NCBI RefSeq assembly: GCF_001650405.1
Contig: NZ_LWCU01000021.1
Location: forward strand, 1-54,011
Direction of reading: 5' to 3'
DNA: 54,011 bases
From: Microbacterium sp. H83
GTDB lineage: Bacteria; Actinomycetota; Actinomycetes; Actinomycetales; Microbacteriaceae
A model generated the notes under the pieces. That model was not told the DNA's origin and ran no database searches. It was given only the letters and a program-made list of their open reading frames with translations. Below, in pieces: positions 1 through 9,734 of the stretch. The translations under genes and the position numbers were made by a program. Each line of letters opens with the position of its first letter. The first letter of the stretch is position 1.

Positions 1-2
1 CA

Positions 3-452
3 GCGTGTCCTGTTCGATCGGGGCGCATCGTCGGCATCGACACCACGAACCGGGTGTTCACCGTGCATCAACGCCGGGCGATCATCGCCCGAGACAAGGA
101 GTGCCTGATCCCGGGGTGTCACGTTCCGGCGTCCTGGTGCGAGATCCACCACGTCACCGAACACGCCAGAGGCGGCCCCACCCATACCGACAACGGTGTT
201 CCGTTGTGCTGGTGGCACCACCGCTCCCTCGACACCTCCGGGTGGGAGATCCGCATGCACGACGGCATCCCCGAAGTCCGCGGACCCGCCTGGTGGGACC
301 CCGCCCGACGATGGCGCACACCCACCCTCAGCCTCTCGACCCCCGATGTCACGAGTCGATCGCGGCGGAACGCGCGAGCGCGTGAGCGGAACCGGCCGCA
401 TCACGGACCGCGCCCCACTTTCGCCGCGACGGCCGAGGCCGCGACGGCGTGA
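3..452 (+). CDS. HNH endonuclease domain protein, C-terminal part (DUF222 family), cut by window edge
   Basis: The reading frame is open from the left edge, so this is the 3' end of a longer gene. The visible part is a typical HNH nuclease domain: TTNRVFTVHQRRAI, then RDKECLIPGC, CEIHHV, GGPTHTDNGVPLCWWHH. The cysteines and histidines fit the zinc-bound HNH fold. This domain normally ends the long DUF222 (13E12-like) proteins that are multicopy in actinobacteria and whose biological role is poorly known. After the HNH core comes a Pro/Arg-rich, low-complexity tail of about 45 residues. A GTG at 54 is only an internal codon. The family call is firm; the upstream DUF222 part is inferred because it is outside the window. 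Confidence 0.85.
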   Translation, partial: ACPVRSGRIVGIDTTNRVFTVHQRRAIIARDKECLIPGCHVPASWCEIHHVTEHARGGPTHTDNGVPLCWWHHRSLDTSGWEIRMHDGIPEVRGPAWWDPARRWRTPTLSLSTPDVTSRSRRNARARERNRPHHGPRPTFAATAEAATA

Positions 453-463
453 TGCGCGACGAC

Positions 464-1387
464 CTAGCGCGCGCCGCCTTCGAACGCGAGCGATTCCTCG
501 TCGTCCACCGAGAGCGAGAGCACGACCGTCTCGACGATCGGATGCGCCTCGATCTGCTGCTCGATCTCTCGCAGCCGCCGCGCGACGTCGTGCTCGCGGG
601 CGTCGCCCGAGAGATCGACCTCCGCGACGATGAACAGGCGGTTCGGGCCGACGTACTCGATGTGCAGGTACGTGACGCGTTGGATCTCCGGCGAGGCGAG
701 CAGGGCCCGTCCGACACGCGAGCGCAGCGCGGGCGAGGCGTTCGCACCGACGAGGAAGGCGATGTTGCGCCCGATGAGGATCACCGCGACGACCCCGAGG
801 AGGACACCCACCAGGATCGACCCGATCGCGTCCCACGCGGCGACGCCCGTGATCTGGTGCAGTGCGATCGCCCCACCCGCGATCACGAGTCCGACGAGGG
901 CGGCCATGTCCTCGAAGAAGACGGCACGAAGCGTGGTGTCGCTCGTATCGAGAACGTAGTCCCACGTCGACGACCCTCGTTCCCGCGCGAGCGCCCGCGA
1001 GCGCACCATCGCCTGCGTGAACGACGCCCCCTCGAGCACGAACGCGATCCCCAGCACGATGTACGCCACGGTGGGGCTCTCGACGGGCCCGGTCTCCGAC
1101 AGCTCCTGGATCCCATGCATGATCGACACGATCGATCCGGCGGTGAAGATCCCGAACGCCGCGATCAGCGACCACACGAACGCGGCGCGGCCGTAGCCCA
1201 GCGGATGCCGCTCGTCCTTCGCCCGCGCTCCGCGCCGATCGGCGATCAGCAGGAAGACCTCGTTGCCGGCATCCGCCCACGAGTGGGCCGCCTCCGCGAC
1301 CATCGACGCCGAGGACGTGAGGACGGCGGCGACCGTCTTGGCGATCGCGACGAGGATGTTGGCGAGGAACGCGATGATGACCGTCAC
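464..1387 (-). CDS. Cation diffusion facilitator (CDF) transporter
   Basis: This 307-residue inner-membrane protein is a CDF-family divalent metal/proton antiporter. The first transmembrane helix starts at the N-terminus, and the second carries the family motif SASMVAEAAHSWADAGNE, where the His and Asp are the metal-ligand type residues. The DERHPLGYGR segment after it is also typical. A later helix has WDAIGSILVGVLLG, followed by a cytoplasmic C-terminal ferredoxin-like domain (about residues 220-305). The metal cannot be assigned; Zn, Fe or Mn export is usual. The start is GTG, 9 bases after the stop of the upstream MFS gene on the same strand, so the two may be co-transcribed. A TAGCCT hexamer lies 6 nt before the GTG and could give a leaderless transcript. 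Confidence 0.85.
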   Translation of the reverse strand: MTVIIAFLANILVAIAKTVAAVLTSSASMVAEAAHSWADAGNEVFLLIADRRGARAKDERHPLGYGRAAFVWSLIAAFGIFTAGSIVSIMHGIQELSETGPVESPTVAYIVLGIAFVLEGASFTQAMVRSRALARERGSSTWDYVLDTSDTTLRAVFFEDMAALVGLVIAGGAIALHQITGVAAWDAIGSILVGVLLGVVAVILIGRNIAFLVGANASPALRSRVGRALLASPEIQRVTYLHIEYVGPNRLFIVAEVDLSGDAREHDVARRLREIEQQIEAHPIVETVVLSLSVDDEESLAFEGGAR

Positions 1388-1396
1388 GCGGTCAGG

Positions 1397-2827
1397 CTAC
1401 TCCCGCGGTGCACCCTCCGGCCGCGCGGTGGCCTTCACCGGCAGCAGCAGGAGGAATCCGGCGATCAGCACGAGCACGATGCCCAGGATGCCGAAGGCCG
1501 TGGCGCCCGAGATGACGATGAGCAGCGTCCACGCGCCCGACGCCATCCAGCTCGCCGCGCGACCCGTCGTGGCGTAGAGGCCGAAGATCTCGCCCTCGCG
1601 CCCCGCGGGGGTGACCCGGGCGAGGAACGAGCGCGATGCGGCCTGAGCCGGTCCCACGAAGGCGCACAGCAGAAGGCCGCCGACCCAGAACACGACCGTT
1701 CCGGCATCCACCAGGAAGAAGACCGCGAGCCCCGCGATGACCATCGCGGCCAGCGAGACGAGGATGATCCGCTTCGGTCCGTACGCGTCGTCGAAGCGGC
1801 CGGCGATGATCGTCGACACCCCGGCGATCAGGTTCGCCGCGATGCCGAAGATCACGAGCTCGAGGAAGCCGAAGTCGAACACCTGCCCCGCGATGATCGC
1901 CCCGAACGCGAAGACGCCGCCCAGCCCGTCGCGGAACACCGCGCTGGACAGCAGGAACCAGAACGTCTGACGGGTGTCGGGGGTGCGGTACAGGCCGATG
2001 ACGTCCTTCACGAGCAGCGCGTACGAGGCGAAGAAGCCGACCTTGCGCTCGGGGCGCCCGAGCGACGGCTCCGGCACGTTGAGGAAGATCGGGATCGAGA
2101 AGACGATCGCCCAGATCGCGCAGCCCACGGCGATGATGCGGAACGGCAGGCCGCCGTCCTCGGGCAGCCCGAACCAGTCGAGCATGTAGAACACGACCAC
2201 GAGCACGAGGGCGATGATGCCGCCGATGTAGCCGAAGCCCCAGCCGAGACCCGAGATGCGGCCGACCGTCTTCGGGTTCGCGATGCCGATGAGCATGGCG
2301 TTCGAGTTGACGGCGGCGATCTCGCCGAACACCGAGCCGGCCGAGATCAGTGCGACGCCGAGCCAGAACAGGGTCGGCGTCGGCTCCACGAACCACAGCC
2401 CGAGCATGCACGCGATGAGCGCACCCGTGCCGATTCCCAGCCACAGCTTCTGCCGGCCGGCGGCGTCCGCGCGCTGTCCGAGCACGGGGGCGATGAGCAG
2501 GATCGCGATGCCGGCGATCGTCGACCCGAGGCCCAGGCCCGACGCGAGGTCGGCCTCCGCGGCCTCACGGATCGGATCCTTCGCATCGAGCGCCGCGATG
2601 TCGGCGGGCAGGAACGCCTCGGTCGTGAGGTACAGCGCCGTGAAGATGAAGGTGAGGATGACGGTGTTGAACGGCTGCGTCGCCCAGTCCCACAGCGCCC
2701 ACGAATAGACCTGCTTCTTCGGGGCGGACGTCTCGCCGCGCAGGTCGAGGCCGATGACGCCGACCGCGCCGCTGTTCGCCGTCGCGGCGGGCTCGGGCAC
2801 CGCGCCGTTCTGGGGGTGTTCGCTCAT
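1397..2827 (-). CDS. UMF1/Atg22-like MFS transporter
   Basis: This is a 476-residue polytopic membrane protein. The N-terminal 40 residues are hydrophilic; then YSWALWDWATQPFNTVILTFIF opens the first helix and is the signature of the UMF1 (Atg22-like) branch of the major facilitator superfamily. About 12 helices follow, with conserved pieces such as GWGFGYIGGIIALVLV and GPAQAASRSFLARVTPAGREGEIFGLYATTGRAASW. The substrate is unknown; relatives are often called amino acid or nucleoside exporters without proof. It lies directly upstream of the CDF gene with a 9-base gap. The ATG is preceded by CAGACT and a 6-nt gap, so a leaderless transcript is possible; no Shine-Dalgarno is evident. Confidence 0.85.
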   Translation of the reverse strand: MSEHPQNGAVPEPAATANSGAVGVIGLDLRGETSAPKKQVYSWALWDWATQPFNTVILTFIFTALYLTTEAFLPADIAALDAKDPIREAAEADLASGLGLGSTIAGIAILLIAPVLGQRADAAGRQKLWLGIGTGALIACMLGLWFVEPTPTLFWLGVALISAGSVFGEIAAVNSNAMLIGIANPKTVGRISGLGWGFGYIGGIIALVLVVVFYMLDWFGLPEDGGLPFRIIAVGCAIWAIVFSIPIFLNVPEPSLGRPERKVGFFASYALLVKDVIGLYRTPDTRQTFWFLLSSAVFRDGLGGVFAFGAIIAGQVFDFGFLELVIFGIAANLIAGVSTIIAGRFDDAYGPKRIILVSLAAMVIAGLAVFFLVDAGTVVFWVGGLLLCAFVGPAQAASRSFLARVTPAGREGEIFGLYATTGRAASWMASGAWTLLIVISGATAFGILGIVLVLIAGFLLLLPVKATARPEGAPRE

Positions 2828-2896
2828 GCTCGAAGTCTGGCGGCGCGCGGTGAACGGACGGTGACGGCGCGCCGGGGCGCGGTCCGCGCCCGCCGC

Positions 2897-2987
2897 TGCG
2901 CGCGTCGGAGATGGCAGGCCGCGCGCGCGTCGGAGATGGCAGGCCGCGCGCGTCAGAAGTGGCGGGGCGCGCGCGTCAGAGCTGCGG
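2897..2987. repeat. GC-rich imperfect tandem repeat, about 3.5 copies of a 22-25 bp unit
   Basis: Units of the form GCGCGCGTCrGAgrTGGCrGG follow one another at 2897-2920, 2921-2945, 2946-2967 and a partial copy at 2968-2987. The first two copies are nearly identical and the later ones are degenerate. The last unit runs into the stop codon of the Lrp-family gene. The array fills most of the gap between that gene and the promoter region of the UMF1 gene. Confidence 0.75.
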
Positions 2988-3920
2988 CTCGCGCAGCGTG
3001 CGCGCGTAGTCCTCCTTCAGCACCGCGAGGTGCAGCCAGGCCTCGATCCGCGTGACGCCGGCCAGAGACCTCAGCCGTTCCAGGCTCGCGTACAGGGCGC
3101 CGGCCGACGGCTCCACGAGCGTCGCGACGGCGTCGAAACGTCCGAGGGTGCGTGCCGCGAAGTCGATGCCGCGACCGGTGCGCAGCTCCTCGATGACCGC
3201 CTCGTCGTCGTGGTTCAGGTTGAGGCCGACCCCCATCGACAGCTGACGATGGGCGAGTCCTCGCGCCTCGACCGCGCTGATCTTGATGACCCCGCCCTGC
3301 GTCAGCCGCTGCACGCGCGTCGCGACCGCCGACGGCGACAGGCGCACCGCCTCGCCGAGAGCGCGGAAGCTCATGCGCCCGTCGGACTGCAGGTGCTCGA
3401 TCAGGTCCTCGTCGATCGCGTCGAGCGTCACGTCGCCGTGATAGTCCGAGACGAAGAAGCCCTTCACCACGGTCGAGTAGATGATCGTGTTGATGTCGAG
3501 CACCCCGTCGATCGCGCGGATCTGCGCGAGCAGGTCATGCAGTTCCGCCATCGTCCCCAGTCGCACCTCGGTCACGAGGTCGTGCGCTCCGCCGACCGCC
3601 GACACGAGCACGGTCTCGCTCATGTCGCGCAGGTGCTCCGCGACGATCTCCACCGCGCCGTCGGTGCGGATGGACACGTGGGCGAGGACGTGCTGGCCGA
3701 GGAAGACCGGATCCACGGCCGCGAGCACCCTCACCGTGCGATCGTCGAGCATCGTCCGCAGCCGTGCCGCGACAGCCGCCCGCGACTGCCCCACCCGCTG
3801 GGACAGGGCGTGGATGCTGGCCCGCCCGTCCTCCTGCAGCGCACGGATCAGCTCGGCGTCGAAATCCATAGGTCGGCCCACATTCGTCAGTTTCCCGAGA
3901 ACGCGCTCGTGCGCGTCCAT
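2976..3920 (-). CDS. Lrp/AsnC-family regulator with two tandem HTH-ligand-binding units
   Basis: The 314-residue protein contains two consecutive AsnC-type modules. The first has a winged HTH (MDFDAELIRALQEDGRAS, then ALSQRVGQSRAAVAARLRTM) and a RAM-like sensor domain. The second HTH begins at LDAIDEDLIEHLQSDGRMS and continues with ALGEAVRLSPSAVATRVQRL, followed by another sensor domain. Ordinary Lrp proteins are about half this length, so this is a fused dimer. I prefer the ATG at 3920 because TACACT lies exactly 6 nt upstream, as in a leaderless actinobacterial transcript; a GTG at 3941 and an ATG at 3869 are alternatives. It is divergent from the MHS transporter-catabolic operon at 4092, which it probably controls in response to an amino acid or related metabolite. 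Confidence 0.85.
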   Translation of the reverse strand: MDAHERVLGKLTNVGRPMDFDAELIRALQEDGRASIHALSQRVGQSRAAVAARLRTMLDDRTVRVLAAVDPVFLGQHVLAHVSIRTDGAVEIVAEHLRDMSETVLVSAVGGAHDLVTEVRLGTMAELHDLLAQIRAIDGVLDINTIIYSTVVKGFFVSDYHGDVTLDAIDEDLIEHLQSDGRMSFRALGEAVRLSPSAVATRVQRLTQGGVIKISAVEARGLAHRQLSMGVGLNLNHDDEAVIEELRTGRGIDFAARTLGRFDAVATLVEPSAGALYASLERLRSLAGVTRIEAWLHLAVLKEDYARTLREPQL

Positions 3921-3926
3921 AAGTGC

Positions 3927-3932
3927 AGTGTA
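3927..3932 (-). promoter_or_regulatory. Putative -10 box (TACACT) of a leaderless transcript for the Lrp-like gene
   Basis: TACACT lies on the minus strand, separated by 6 nt from the ATG at 3920. No ribosome binding site fits in that gap, so transcription would begin at or next to the start codon. The same geometry precedes several other genes in this window. Confidence 0.5.
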
Positions 3933-4091
3933 GAGACCCACATCGCAGGCTGGAAGTCGCGAGATGCGCCATCACGCGAGCAGAAATCCAGTGAACAGAC
4001 GATCACGCTGGAGTTCTGACCTTGTCGTGGCGCCCCGGCATCCGTAGCATCCTTCGCTATCCGACCACTTTCCGCAAAGGAGCGGGCTCCC

Positions 4092-5414
4092 ATGACCTCC
4101 ACCCACAGCAAGGCGCGTCGCGCAGGCTTCGCCGCCTTCGTCGGCACCACCATCGAGTGGTACGACTTCTACGTCTACGCGACCGCCGCGGCGCTCGTGT
4201 TCGGGCCGCTGTTCTTCCCGAGCGGCGACCGACTCGCCGAGACCGCCGCCGCGTTCGCGACGTTCGCCGTCGCGTTCCTCGTCCGTCCCCTCGGCGGCAT
4301 CGTGTTCGGCCACATCGGCGACAAGCTCGGCCGGCGCGTGTCGCTCGTCATCACGCTGCTGCTCATGGGCGCCGCCACCGTGCTCGTCGGCTGCCTGCCG
4401 ACCTACGAGAACATCGGCATCCTCGCACCGATCCTGCTGATCCTGCTCCGCGCCATCCAGGGCCTCGCGGTCGGCGGCGAGTGGGGCGGCGCGGTGCTCA
4501 TGAGCGTCGAGCACGCCCCCGAGAAGTCGAAGACGTTCTACGGCGGCTTCACGCAGCTCGGCAACCCGGCCGGTGCGCTGCTCGCCTCGGGCATCTTCGC
4601 GATCATGTCGCGCGGCGGCGAGGACTTCATCATCGACGGCGGATGGCGCATCCCCTTCCTGCTGTCGATCGTGCTCATCGGCGTCGGGCTGTGGGTCCGC
4701 TTCCGGGTCGAGGAGTCGCCCGTGTTCGAGCAGAAGATCGAGGGGCGCAAGCAGTCCATGCCCCTCGCCTTCGCGCTCCGAGCCAACTGGCGCCCGATCC
4801 TCCTCGGCATCGGCATCCTGCCGATCTCGACCGGCGGCTACTACCTGGCCACGACGTTCGCCACCGCCTACGCCACGGGCGAGCCGATCGCGATCAGCGA
4901 GCAGGTCATCCTCGACGCCATGACGCTCGCGTCGTTCGTGGAGTTCCTCGTCACGCTGCCGGTCGCCTGGCTCGGCGACAAGTGGGGCAGGAAGAACGTC
5001 ATGTACATCGGCCTCATCACCTCGGTGCTCACGTTCGCGCCATTCCTGCTGATCATGCCCGGCCGCGTCGAGCCGCTCATCTTCCTGTTCGCCTCGCTCG
5101 TGCGCATCGCGATGAGCGCCACCTACGCCCCGATCGCGGCGATCCTCGCGCAGATGTTCCGGCCGCAGGCGCGCTACACCTCGATCGCCCTGTCCTACGG
5201 TGTCGGCGCGGCCATCTGGGCGGGCTTCTCGCCGTGGTTCGCGACCCAGCTCATCGCCTGGACCGGCAGCGTCTGGTCGGTCATCGCGATGTTCGTCGGT
5301 ATGGCGATCATCGCCGGCATCTGCACGCGCCTCGCTCCGCAGCACTCCGACGAGGCTCCCGTCACCGCATCGTTCACCGCCCGCACCGACACCACCGCGA
5401 ACAGGCTGCCATGA
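4092..5414 (+). CDS. MHS-family (metabolite:H+ symporter) MFS transporter
   Basis: This 440-residue protein has about 12 transmembrane helices and the hallmarks of the metabolite:H+ symporter branch of the MFS. These are GTTIEWYDFYVYATAAALVFGPLFFP at the start, the loop motif GHIGDKLGRR after helix 2, and LRAIQGLAVGGEWGGAVLMSVEHAP in helix 4. Family members import organic acids, betaines and similar small metabolites. An AAAGGAG sequence lies 9 nt before the ATG. Its stop overlaps the next start (ATGA), so it is the first gene of the operon with the amidohydrolase, ThDP enzyme and ureohydrolase and probably imports their substrate. The divergent Lrp-like gene is the obvious regulator. The substrate is not determined by sequence. 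Confidence 0.88.
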   Translation: MTSTHSKARRAGFAAFVGTTIEWYDFYVYATAAALVFGPLFFPSGDRLAETAAAFATFAVAFLVRPLGGIVFGHIGDKLGRRVSLVITLLLMGAATVLVGCLPTYENIGILAPILLILLRAIQGLAVGGEWGGAVLMSVEHAPEKSKTFYGGFTQLGNPAGALLASGIFAIMSRGGEDFIIDGGWRIPFLLSIVLIGVGLWVRFRVEESPVFEQKIEGRKQSMPLAFALRANWRPILLGIGILPISTGGYYLATTFATAYATGEPIAISEQVILDAMTLASFVEFLVTLPVAWLGDKWGRKNVMYIGLITSVLTFAPFLLIMPGRVEPLIFLFASLVRIAMSATYAPIAAILAQMFRPQARYTSIALSYGVGAAIWAGFSPWFATQLIAWTGSVWSVIAMFVGMAIIAGICTRLAPQHSDEAPVTASFTARTDTTANRLP

Positions 5415-7120
5415 GAAAGCTCACTCCCTTCGACCGCTCCGCCCAGACCACCCCTCGGCTGCTCACGGCCCGCGCGATCCACACGGTCGCAGCGGACGCC
5501 GACGCGGCCCCCGCGACCGCGATGCTCACCGACCTCGGCCGGATCGTCGCGATCGGCACGCTCGCCGAGTGCGAGCGGGCGGCCGAGCGGGCGGGGCTGA
5601 CGCCCGAGCGGCTCGACCTCGAGGATGCGGTGATCGTGCCCGGCTTCGTCGACGCGCACGCGCACCCGCTCATGTACGGGCAGCTGATGACCTGGGTCGA
5701 CTGCGGGCCCGAGAGGGCCGGCAGCATCCCCGAGATCGTGGCGCTGCTGCAGGCCGCGGCCATCGACGCCCCGGCCGGCCGGCCGGTGCGCGGCTACGGC
5801 TACGAGCAGCGCAACCTCGCCGAGAAGCGGCACCCCACCCGCTTCGAGCTCGACGAGGTCGCGACCGACCGCGAGGTGTACCTGATGAACGCCTCCGGCC
5901 ACGGCGGCGTCGTCAACTCGTTCACGCTCGCGCAGAACGGCATCGACCGCGACACCCCCGACCCCGACGGCGGCGAGTTCTTCCGCGATGCGGAAGGCGA
6001 GCTCACGGGAGAGCTGTCGGATGCCGCGTGCAACATCCTCACCGGTGTGCACGGCGTGAAGATCGGGCACCACGGCCCGAACTTCCACCTCGCCGACGAG
6101 CCCGAGGAGCACCTGCGGCAGCTGGATGCCGCGACGCAGCGGTTCCTCGCCGGAGGCGTGACGTCGATCGGCGACTGCCAGGTCACCCGCCGCGAGTTCG
6201 ACATGTACCTGCGTCTCGCCGAGGCGGGACGGCTGGAGCTGCGCGTCTCGATGTACCTGCTGTCGCACCTGCTCGACGAGGCGCTCGAGATGGGGCTCGT
6301 CGGTCAGTTCGGCAACGCGCACCTGAGCTTCGCCGGCATCAAGTTCTACGCCGACGGGACTCTCGGCGGATGGACCGCGTACTTCCCCGACGGCTACGTG
6401 GGCGACCCCTGCCGCACCGGTCAGCTCTATCACGAGCCGGCCGACTACGCCGAGCTGATCCGCACGGCGCACGCCGCCGGGCTGCAGACGGCCACGCACG
6501 CGCAGTCGCCGACCGCGATCGAGATGGTCGTGTCGGCGATCGAGGCCGCCCTCGACGAGCGTCCGGATGCCGACGCACGGCACCGCATCGAACACTGCGG
6601 CCTGCCGACTCCCGAGCAGATCACGCGGATGGCGGCCGCCGGCATCCGCCCCGTCAACCAGACCCAGCACTACTTCAACTGGGGCGAGGGCGTGGAGGAG
6701 GCCATCGGGACCCCGGGGGAGCGCTTCAACCCGCTCGGCGAGTTCGAGCGCGCGGGCGTGCCGATGACGATCTCGTCGGATGCCCCGGTCGCAGAGCCGA
6801 TCCCGCTCGAAGCGATCCAGACCGCGGTGACCCGGGTGACGCGGCGCGGCCACAGGCTGGGGCCCGACGACCTTCGGATCACGGCCGCCGCGGCGCTGCG
6901 CGCCCACACCTACGAGGGCGCCGTGTCGATCGGCCGCGAAGACGACCTGGGATCGCTCGAGGTCGGCAAGTACGCCGACTTCGCGGTCCTCTCCGACGAC
7001 CCGCTCGCCGTGGACCCGGAGGACATCGCGGCCATCACGGTGCGCGAGACGTGGGTCGACGGCGAGCGCCGGCACGTCGCCGCGCCCACGTCCGCGGCCC
7101 GGGCGATGGTGTCTGCATGA
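5411..7120 (+). CDS. Amidohydrolase family 3 (YtcJ-like) metal-dependent hydrolase
   Basis: The 569-residue protein is a TIM-barrel amidohydrolase. The N-terminal beta-sandwich piece ([25 protein letters not shown]) leads into [17 protein letters not shown], whose HxH binds metal. Later come [40 protein letters not shown] and [11 protein letters not shown], which supply the remaining His and Asp ligands. The C-terminal sandwich ([15 protein letters not shown]) is complete. The reaction is hydrolysis of an amide, amidine or cyclic C-N bond; the substrate is unknown. The start overlaps the transporter stop (ATGA) and the stop overlaps the next start (ATGA), so translation is coupled. Its place beside a ureohydrolase and a keto-acid-decarboxylase-like enzyme suggests a nitrogen-rich substrate. 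Confidence 0.85.
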   Translation: MRKLTPFDRSAQTTPRLLTARAIHTVAADADAAPATAMLTDLGRIVAIGTLAECERAAERAGLTPERLDLEDAVIVPGFVDAHAHPLMYGQLMTWVDCGPERAGSIPEIVALLQAAAIDAPAGRPVRGYGYEQRNLAEKRHPTRFELDEVATDREVYLMNASGHGGVVNSFTLAQNGIDRDTPDPDGGEFFRDAEGELTGELSDAACNILTGVHGVKIGHHGPNFHLADEPEEHLRQLDAATQRFLAGGVTSIGDCQVTRREFDMYLRLAEAGRLELRVSMYLLSHLLDEALEMGLVGQFGNAHLSFAGIKFYADGTLGGWTAYFPDGYVGDPCRTGQLYHEPADYAELIRTAHAAGLQTATHAQSPTAIEMVVSAIEAALDERPDADARHRIEHCGLPTPEQITRMAAAGIRPVNQTQHYFNWGEGVEEAIGTPGERFNPLGEFERAGVPMTISSDAPVAEPIPLEAIQTAVTRVTRRGHRLGPDDLRITAAAALRAHTYEGAVSIGREDDLGSLEVGKYADFAVLSDDPLAVDPEDIAAITVRETWVDGERRHVAAPTSAARAMVSA

Positions 7121-8784
7121 CCGAGGATGCGAACGGGCAGTACTCCGACACCGCGGGCCGTGCCGTGCTCGAGACCATCCGCGCGTACGGGGTCGACGCC
7201 GTGTTCGGCATCCCCGGCACGCACAACCTCGAGCTCTACCGCCCGCTCGCCGATCTCGGCATCCGCGCGATCACGAACCGGCACGAGCAGGGCTCCGGCT
7301 ACGGTGCCGACGGGTGGGCGCAGCAGACCGGGCTCCCCGGCGTCGTCATCACCACCTCCGGGCCGGGTCTGCAGAACGCCATGAGCGCGATCGGCACGGC
7401 CTTCTGCGAGTCGCGTCCGATGATCGTGCTGTCACCCGGAGTGCCGCTCGGTGCGGAGTTCGCCGACGTCGGCACGCTGCACGAGACGAAGGACGCGACG
7501 GCCATGGTCGGGGCGATCGCGGAGTGGTCGCGTCGGGTCACGAGCGCCGCGGATGCCGTCGAGGCCGTGCACGACGCCTTCACCCTGTTCCGGACCGGGC
7601 GTCCCCGCCCCGTGCACATCGAGATCCCCCTCGACGTGCTCGAAGCGGCGGCCGATGTCCCCGCGGAGGCGCGCCGTCCCCGGGCGATGCCCCCGCGGGC
7701 CTCCGGCGACCCGGAGCGCCTCGCCGAGGCCGCCCGCCTGCTCGCCGGCGCCGAGCGTCCGGTGATCGTCGCGGGCGGGGGAGCGACGGATGCCGCGCAC
7801 GCCGTCACCGCGATCGCGGAGCGCCTCGGGGCCCCCGTGCTCACGACGCTCAACGGCAAGGGAGTCGTCGACGAACGGCATCCGCTGTCTCTCGGATCGA
7901 ACCTCCGGCTCGCCGCCGCCCGCGCCGTCGCGGAGGACGCCGACGTGCTGCTCGTGATCGGGTCGAAGCTCGGCGAGGCGGAGCTGTGGGCGCCTCGGCT
8001 CGAGGCTCGCGGCGCGGTCGTGCGGATCGACGTCTCCCCGGCTCAGCTCGACAAGAACCTGACGGCGGCGGTCGGCCTCCTCGGCGACGCCGCGGCGACG
8101 GCCGCTGCGCTGCTCGCCCTGCTCACGGCCGACGAGCTCGTATCCGACGACCGTGCACCGCGCGACCTGACCGCCGATCGGGCGGCGATCGAGGCCGAGA
8201 CGCGCGACACCGCCCCCGAGACCGTCGCACTCGCCGAGATCATCGCCGACGCACTGCCGGCCGACGCGATCGTCGCCGGAGACTCCTCGCAGATCGTCTA
8301 CATGGCGCTCGGCAGCGTGCTGCGCTCGCCGCGGCCGCACGGTCTGCTCTACACCCCGACCTACGCGACGCTCGGCTACGGCCTGCCCGCCGCGATCGGA
8401 GCGCGCGTCGCGCAGACCGAGCATCCCGTCGTCACGGTGATCGGCGACGGCGCGCTCATGTTCTGCGTGAACGAGCTCATGACCGCGGTCGAGCAACGCC
8501 TCGATGTCACCGTCGTCTGCGTCGACAACGGCGGGTACGCCGAGATCCGCCAGAACGAGGTCGACCGCGGCATGGCGCCCATAGGCGTCGACCTGGTTCA
8601 GCCCGACTGGGCGGCCCTCGCCACCGCGTTCGGCGCGACCGGGCGGCGGGTCGACGAGTACGACGACATCGCTCCCGCCATCCAGGAGGCGATCGCGGCG
8701 GGCGGCGTGCAGCTCGTGCACGTCCCGATGCACACAGCCCCGATGTACACAGGCCCGAACACTGCCCCGAAGAGACAGGACTGA
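7117..8784 (+). CDS. Thiamine-diphosphate-dependent decarboxylase/acetolactate synthase-like enzyme, possibly AruI-like
   Basis: This 555-residue enzyme has the three domains of the ThDP family. The N-terminal pyrimidine-binding domain ([21 protein letters not shown]) includes the catalytic glutamate in [15 protein letters not shown]. The middle domain contains [13 protein letters not shown]. The C-terminal domain has the ThDP motif [36 protein letters not shown]. Family members decarboxylate 2-oxo acids or make acetohydroxy acids. From its sequence style and the adjacent ureohydrolase, a 5-guanidino-2-oxopentanoate decarboxylase (AruI-type, arginine transaminase pathway) is plausible but unproven. 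The start overlaps the amidohydrolase stop (ATGA), and the ureohydrolase starts 2 bases after its stop. Confidence 0.82.
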   Translation: MTEDANGQYSDTAGRAVLETIRAYGVDAVFGIPGTHNLELYRPLADLGIRAITNRHEQGSGYGADGWAQQTGLPGVVITTSGPGLQNAMSAIGTAFCESRPMIVLSPGVPLGAEFADVGTLHETKDATAMVGAIAEWSRRVTSAADAVEAVHDAFTLFRTGRPRPVHIEIPLDVLEAAADVPAEARRPRAMPPRASGDPERLAEAARLLAGAERPVIVAGGGATDAAHAVTAIAERLGAPVLTTLNGKGVVDERHPLSLGSNLRLAAARAVAEDADVLLVIGSKLGEAELWAPRLEARGAVVRIDVSPAQLDKNLTAAVGLLGDAAATAAALLALLTADELVSDDRAPRDLTADRAAIEAETRDTAPETVALAEIIADALPADAIVAGDSSQIVYMALGSVLRSPRPHGLLYTPTYATLGYGLPAAIGARVAQTEHPVVTVIGDGALMFCVNELMTAVEQRLDVTVVCVDNGGYAEIRQNEVDRGMAPIGVDLVQPDWAALATAFGATGRRVDEYDDIAPAIQEAIAAGGVQLVHVPMHTAPMYTGPNTAPKRQD

Positions 8785-8786
8785 TC

Positions 8787-9734
8787 ATGACCGAGAACGT
8801 CGGCCCCATCGACGCCTCCGTGAACCCCCGCTACTCCGGGATCGCGACCTTCGCCCGTCTGCCGCGCATCGAAGACGTGGAGCGCGCCGACATCGCCGTC
8901 GTCGGCATCCCGTTCGATTCCGGCGTGAGCTACCGGCCCGGCACGCGCTTCGGTCCGTCGCACGTGCGCGAGTCGTCGCGGCTGCTCCGCCCGTACAACC
9001 CCGCGCAGGACGTGTCGCCGTTCGCGATCGCCCAGGTGGTGGATGCCGGTGACATCCCGGTCAACCCGTTCGACCTCGCGGCCGCCGTGGCCGAGGTCGA
9101 GAGCGCCGCGCGCGCGCTCGGCGAGCAGGCGCAGCGCATCGTCACGATCGGCGGAGACCACACCGTCGCGCTGCCGCTGCTGCGCGCGATCGCCGCGAAG
9201 CACGGCCCCGTCGCCGTGCTGCACTTCGACGCGCACCTCGACACGTGGGACACGTACTTCGGCGCGCCGATCACGCACGGCACGCCGTTCCGTCGCGCGA
9301 GCGAGGAGGGGCTGATCGACCTCACCGCGAGCTGCCACGTCGGCACGCGCGGGCCGCTCTACTCGAAGCAGGACCTCGAGGACGACGAGCGCCTCGGGTT
9401 CTCGATCGTGTCGAGCGAGTACATCGAGGAGCACGGCGTCGAAGCCGGCATCCGACGCATCCTCGATCGCATCGGCGACCGACCCCTGTACGTGTCGATC
9501 GACATCGACGTGCTCGACCCCGCGCACGCCCCCGGCACCGGCACCCCCGAGGCCGGAGGTCTCACGAGCCGCGAGCTGCTGCGCATCCTGCGCGCACTGC
9601 GCGACAAGGACATCGTCGGCGCCGACGTCGTCGAGGTGTCGCCCGCGTACGACCACGCGCAGATGACCGGCATCGCCGCGAGCCACGTCGTGTACGAGCT
9701 GGTGACCTTGCTCGCCGCGCGCATCGCGAGCTAG
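8787..9734 (+). CDS. Agmatinase/guanidinobutyrase-type ureohydrolase
   Basis: The 315-residue protein belongs to the arginase/agmatinase superfamily, which hydrolyses guanidino groups to urea with a binuclear manganese centre. The metal-binding motifs are complete: [31 protein letters not shown] and [24 protein letters not shown]. The N-terminal [17 protein letters not shown] is typical of agmatinase and guanidinobutyrase rather than arginase. The substrate could be agmatine, 4-guanidinobutyrate or another guanidino acid. The gene follows the ThDP enzyme by 2 bases and ends the operon. Its last 4 bases overlap the end of the convergent RIO-kinase gene, so there is no room for a separate terminator. 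Confidence 0.9.
   Translation: MTENVGPIDASVNPRYSGIATFARLPRIEDVERADIAVVGIPFDSGVSYRPGTRFGPSHVRESSRLLRPYNPAQDVSPFAIAQVVDAGDIPVNPFDLAAAVAEVESAARALGEQAQRIVTIGGDHTVALPLLRAIAAKHGPVAVLHFDAHLDTWDTYFGAPITHGTPFRRASEEGLIDLTASCHVGTRGPLYSKQDLEDDERLGFSIVSSEYIEEHGVEAGIRRILDRIGDRPLYVSIDIDVLDPAHAPGTGTPEAGGLTSRELLRILRALRDKDIVGADVVEVSPAYDHAQMTGIAASHVVYELVTLLAARIAS

Noticed and set aside
2897..2987. Repeat array as a CRISPR
   Set aside because: The units are contiguous with no unique spacers and are degenerate, and no cas genes are near.
449..3055. 868-residue Arg/Asp/Glu-rich plus-strand reading frame
   Set aside because: It runs antisense to the CDF and UMF1 transporter genes, has no recognisable domain and shows the composition of a GC-rich shadow frame.
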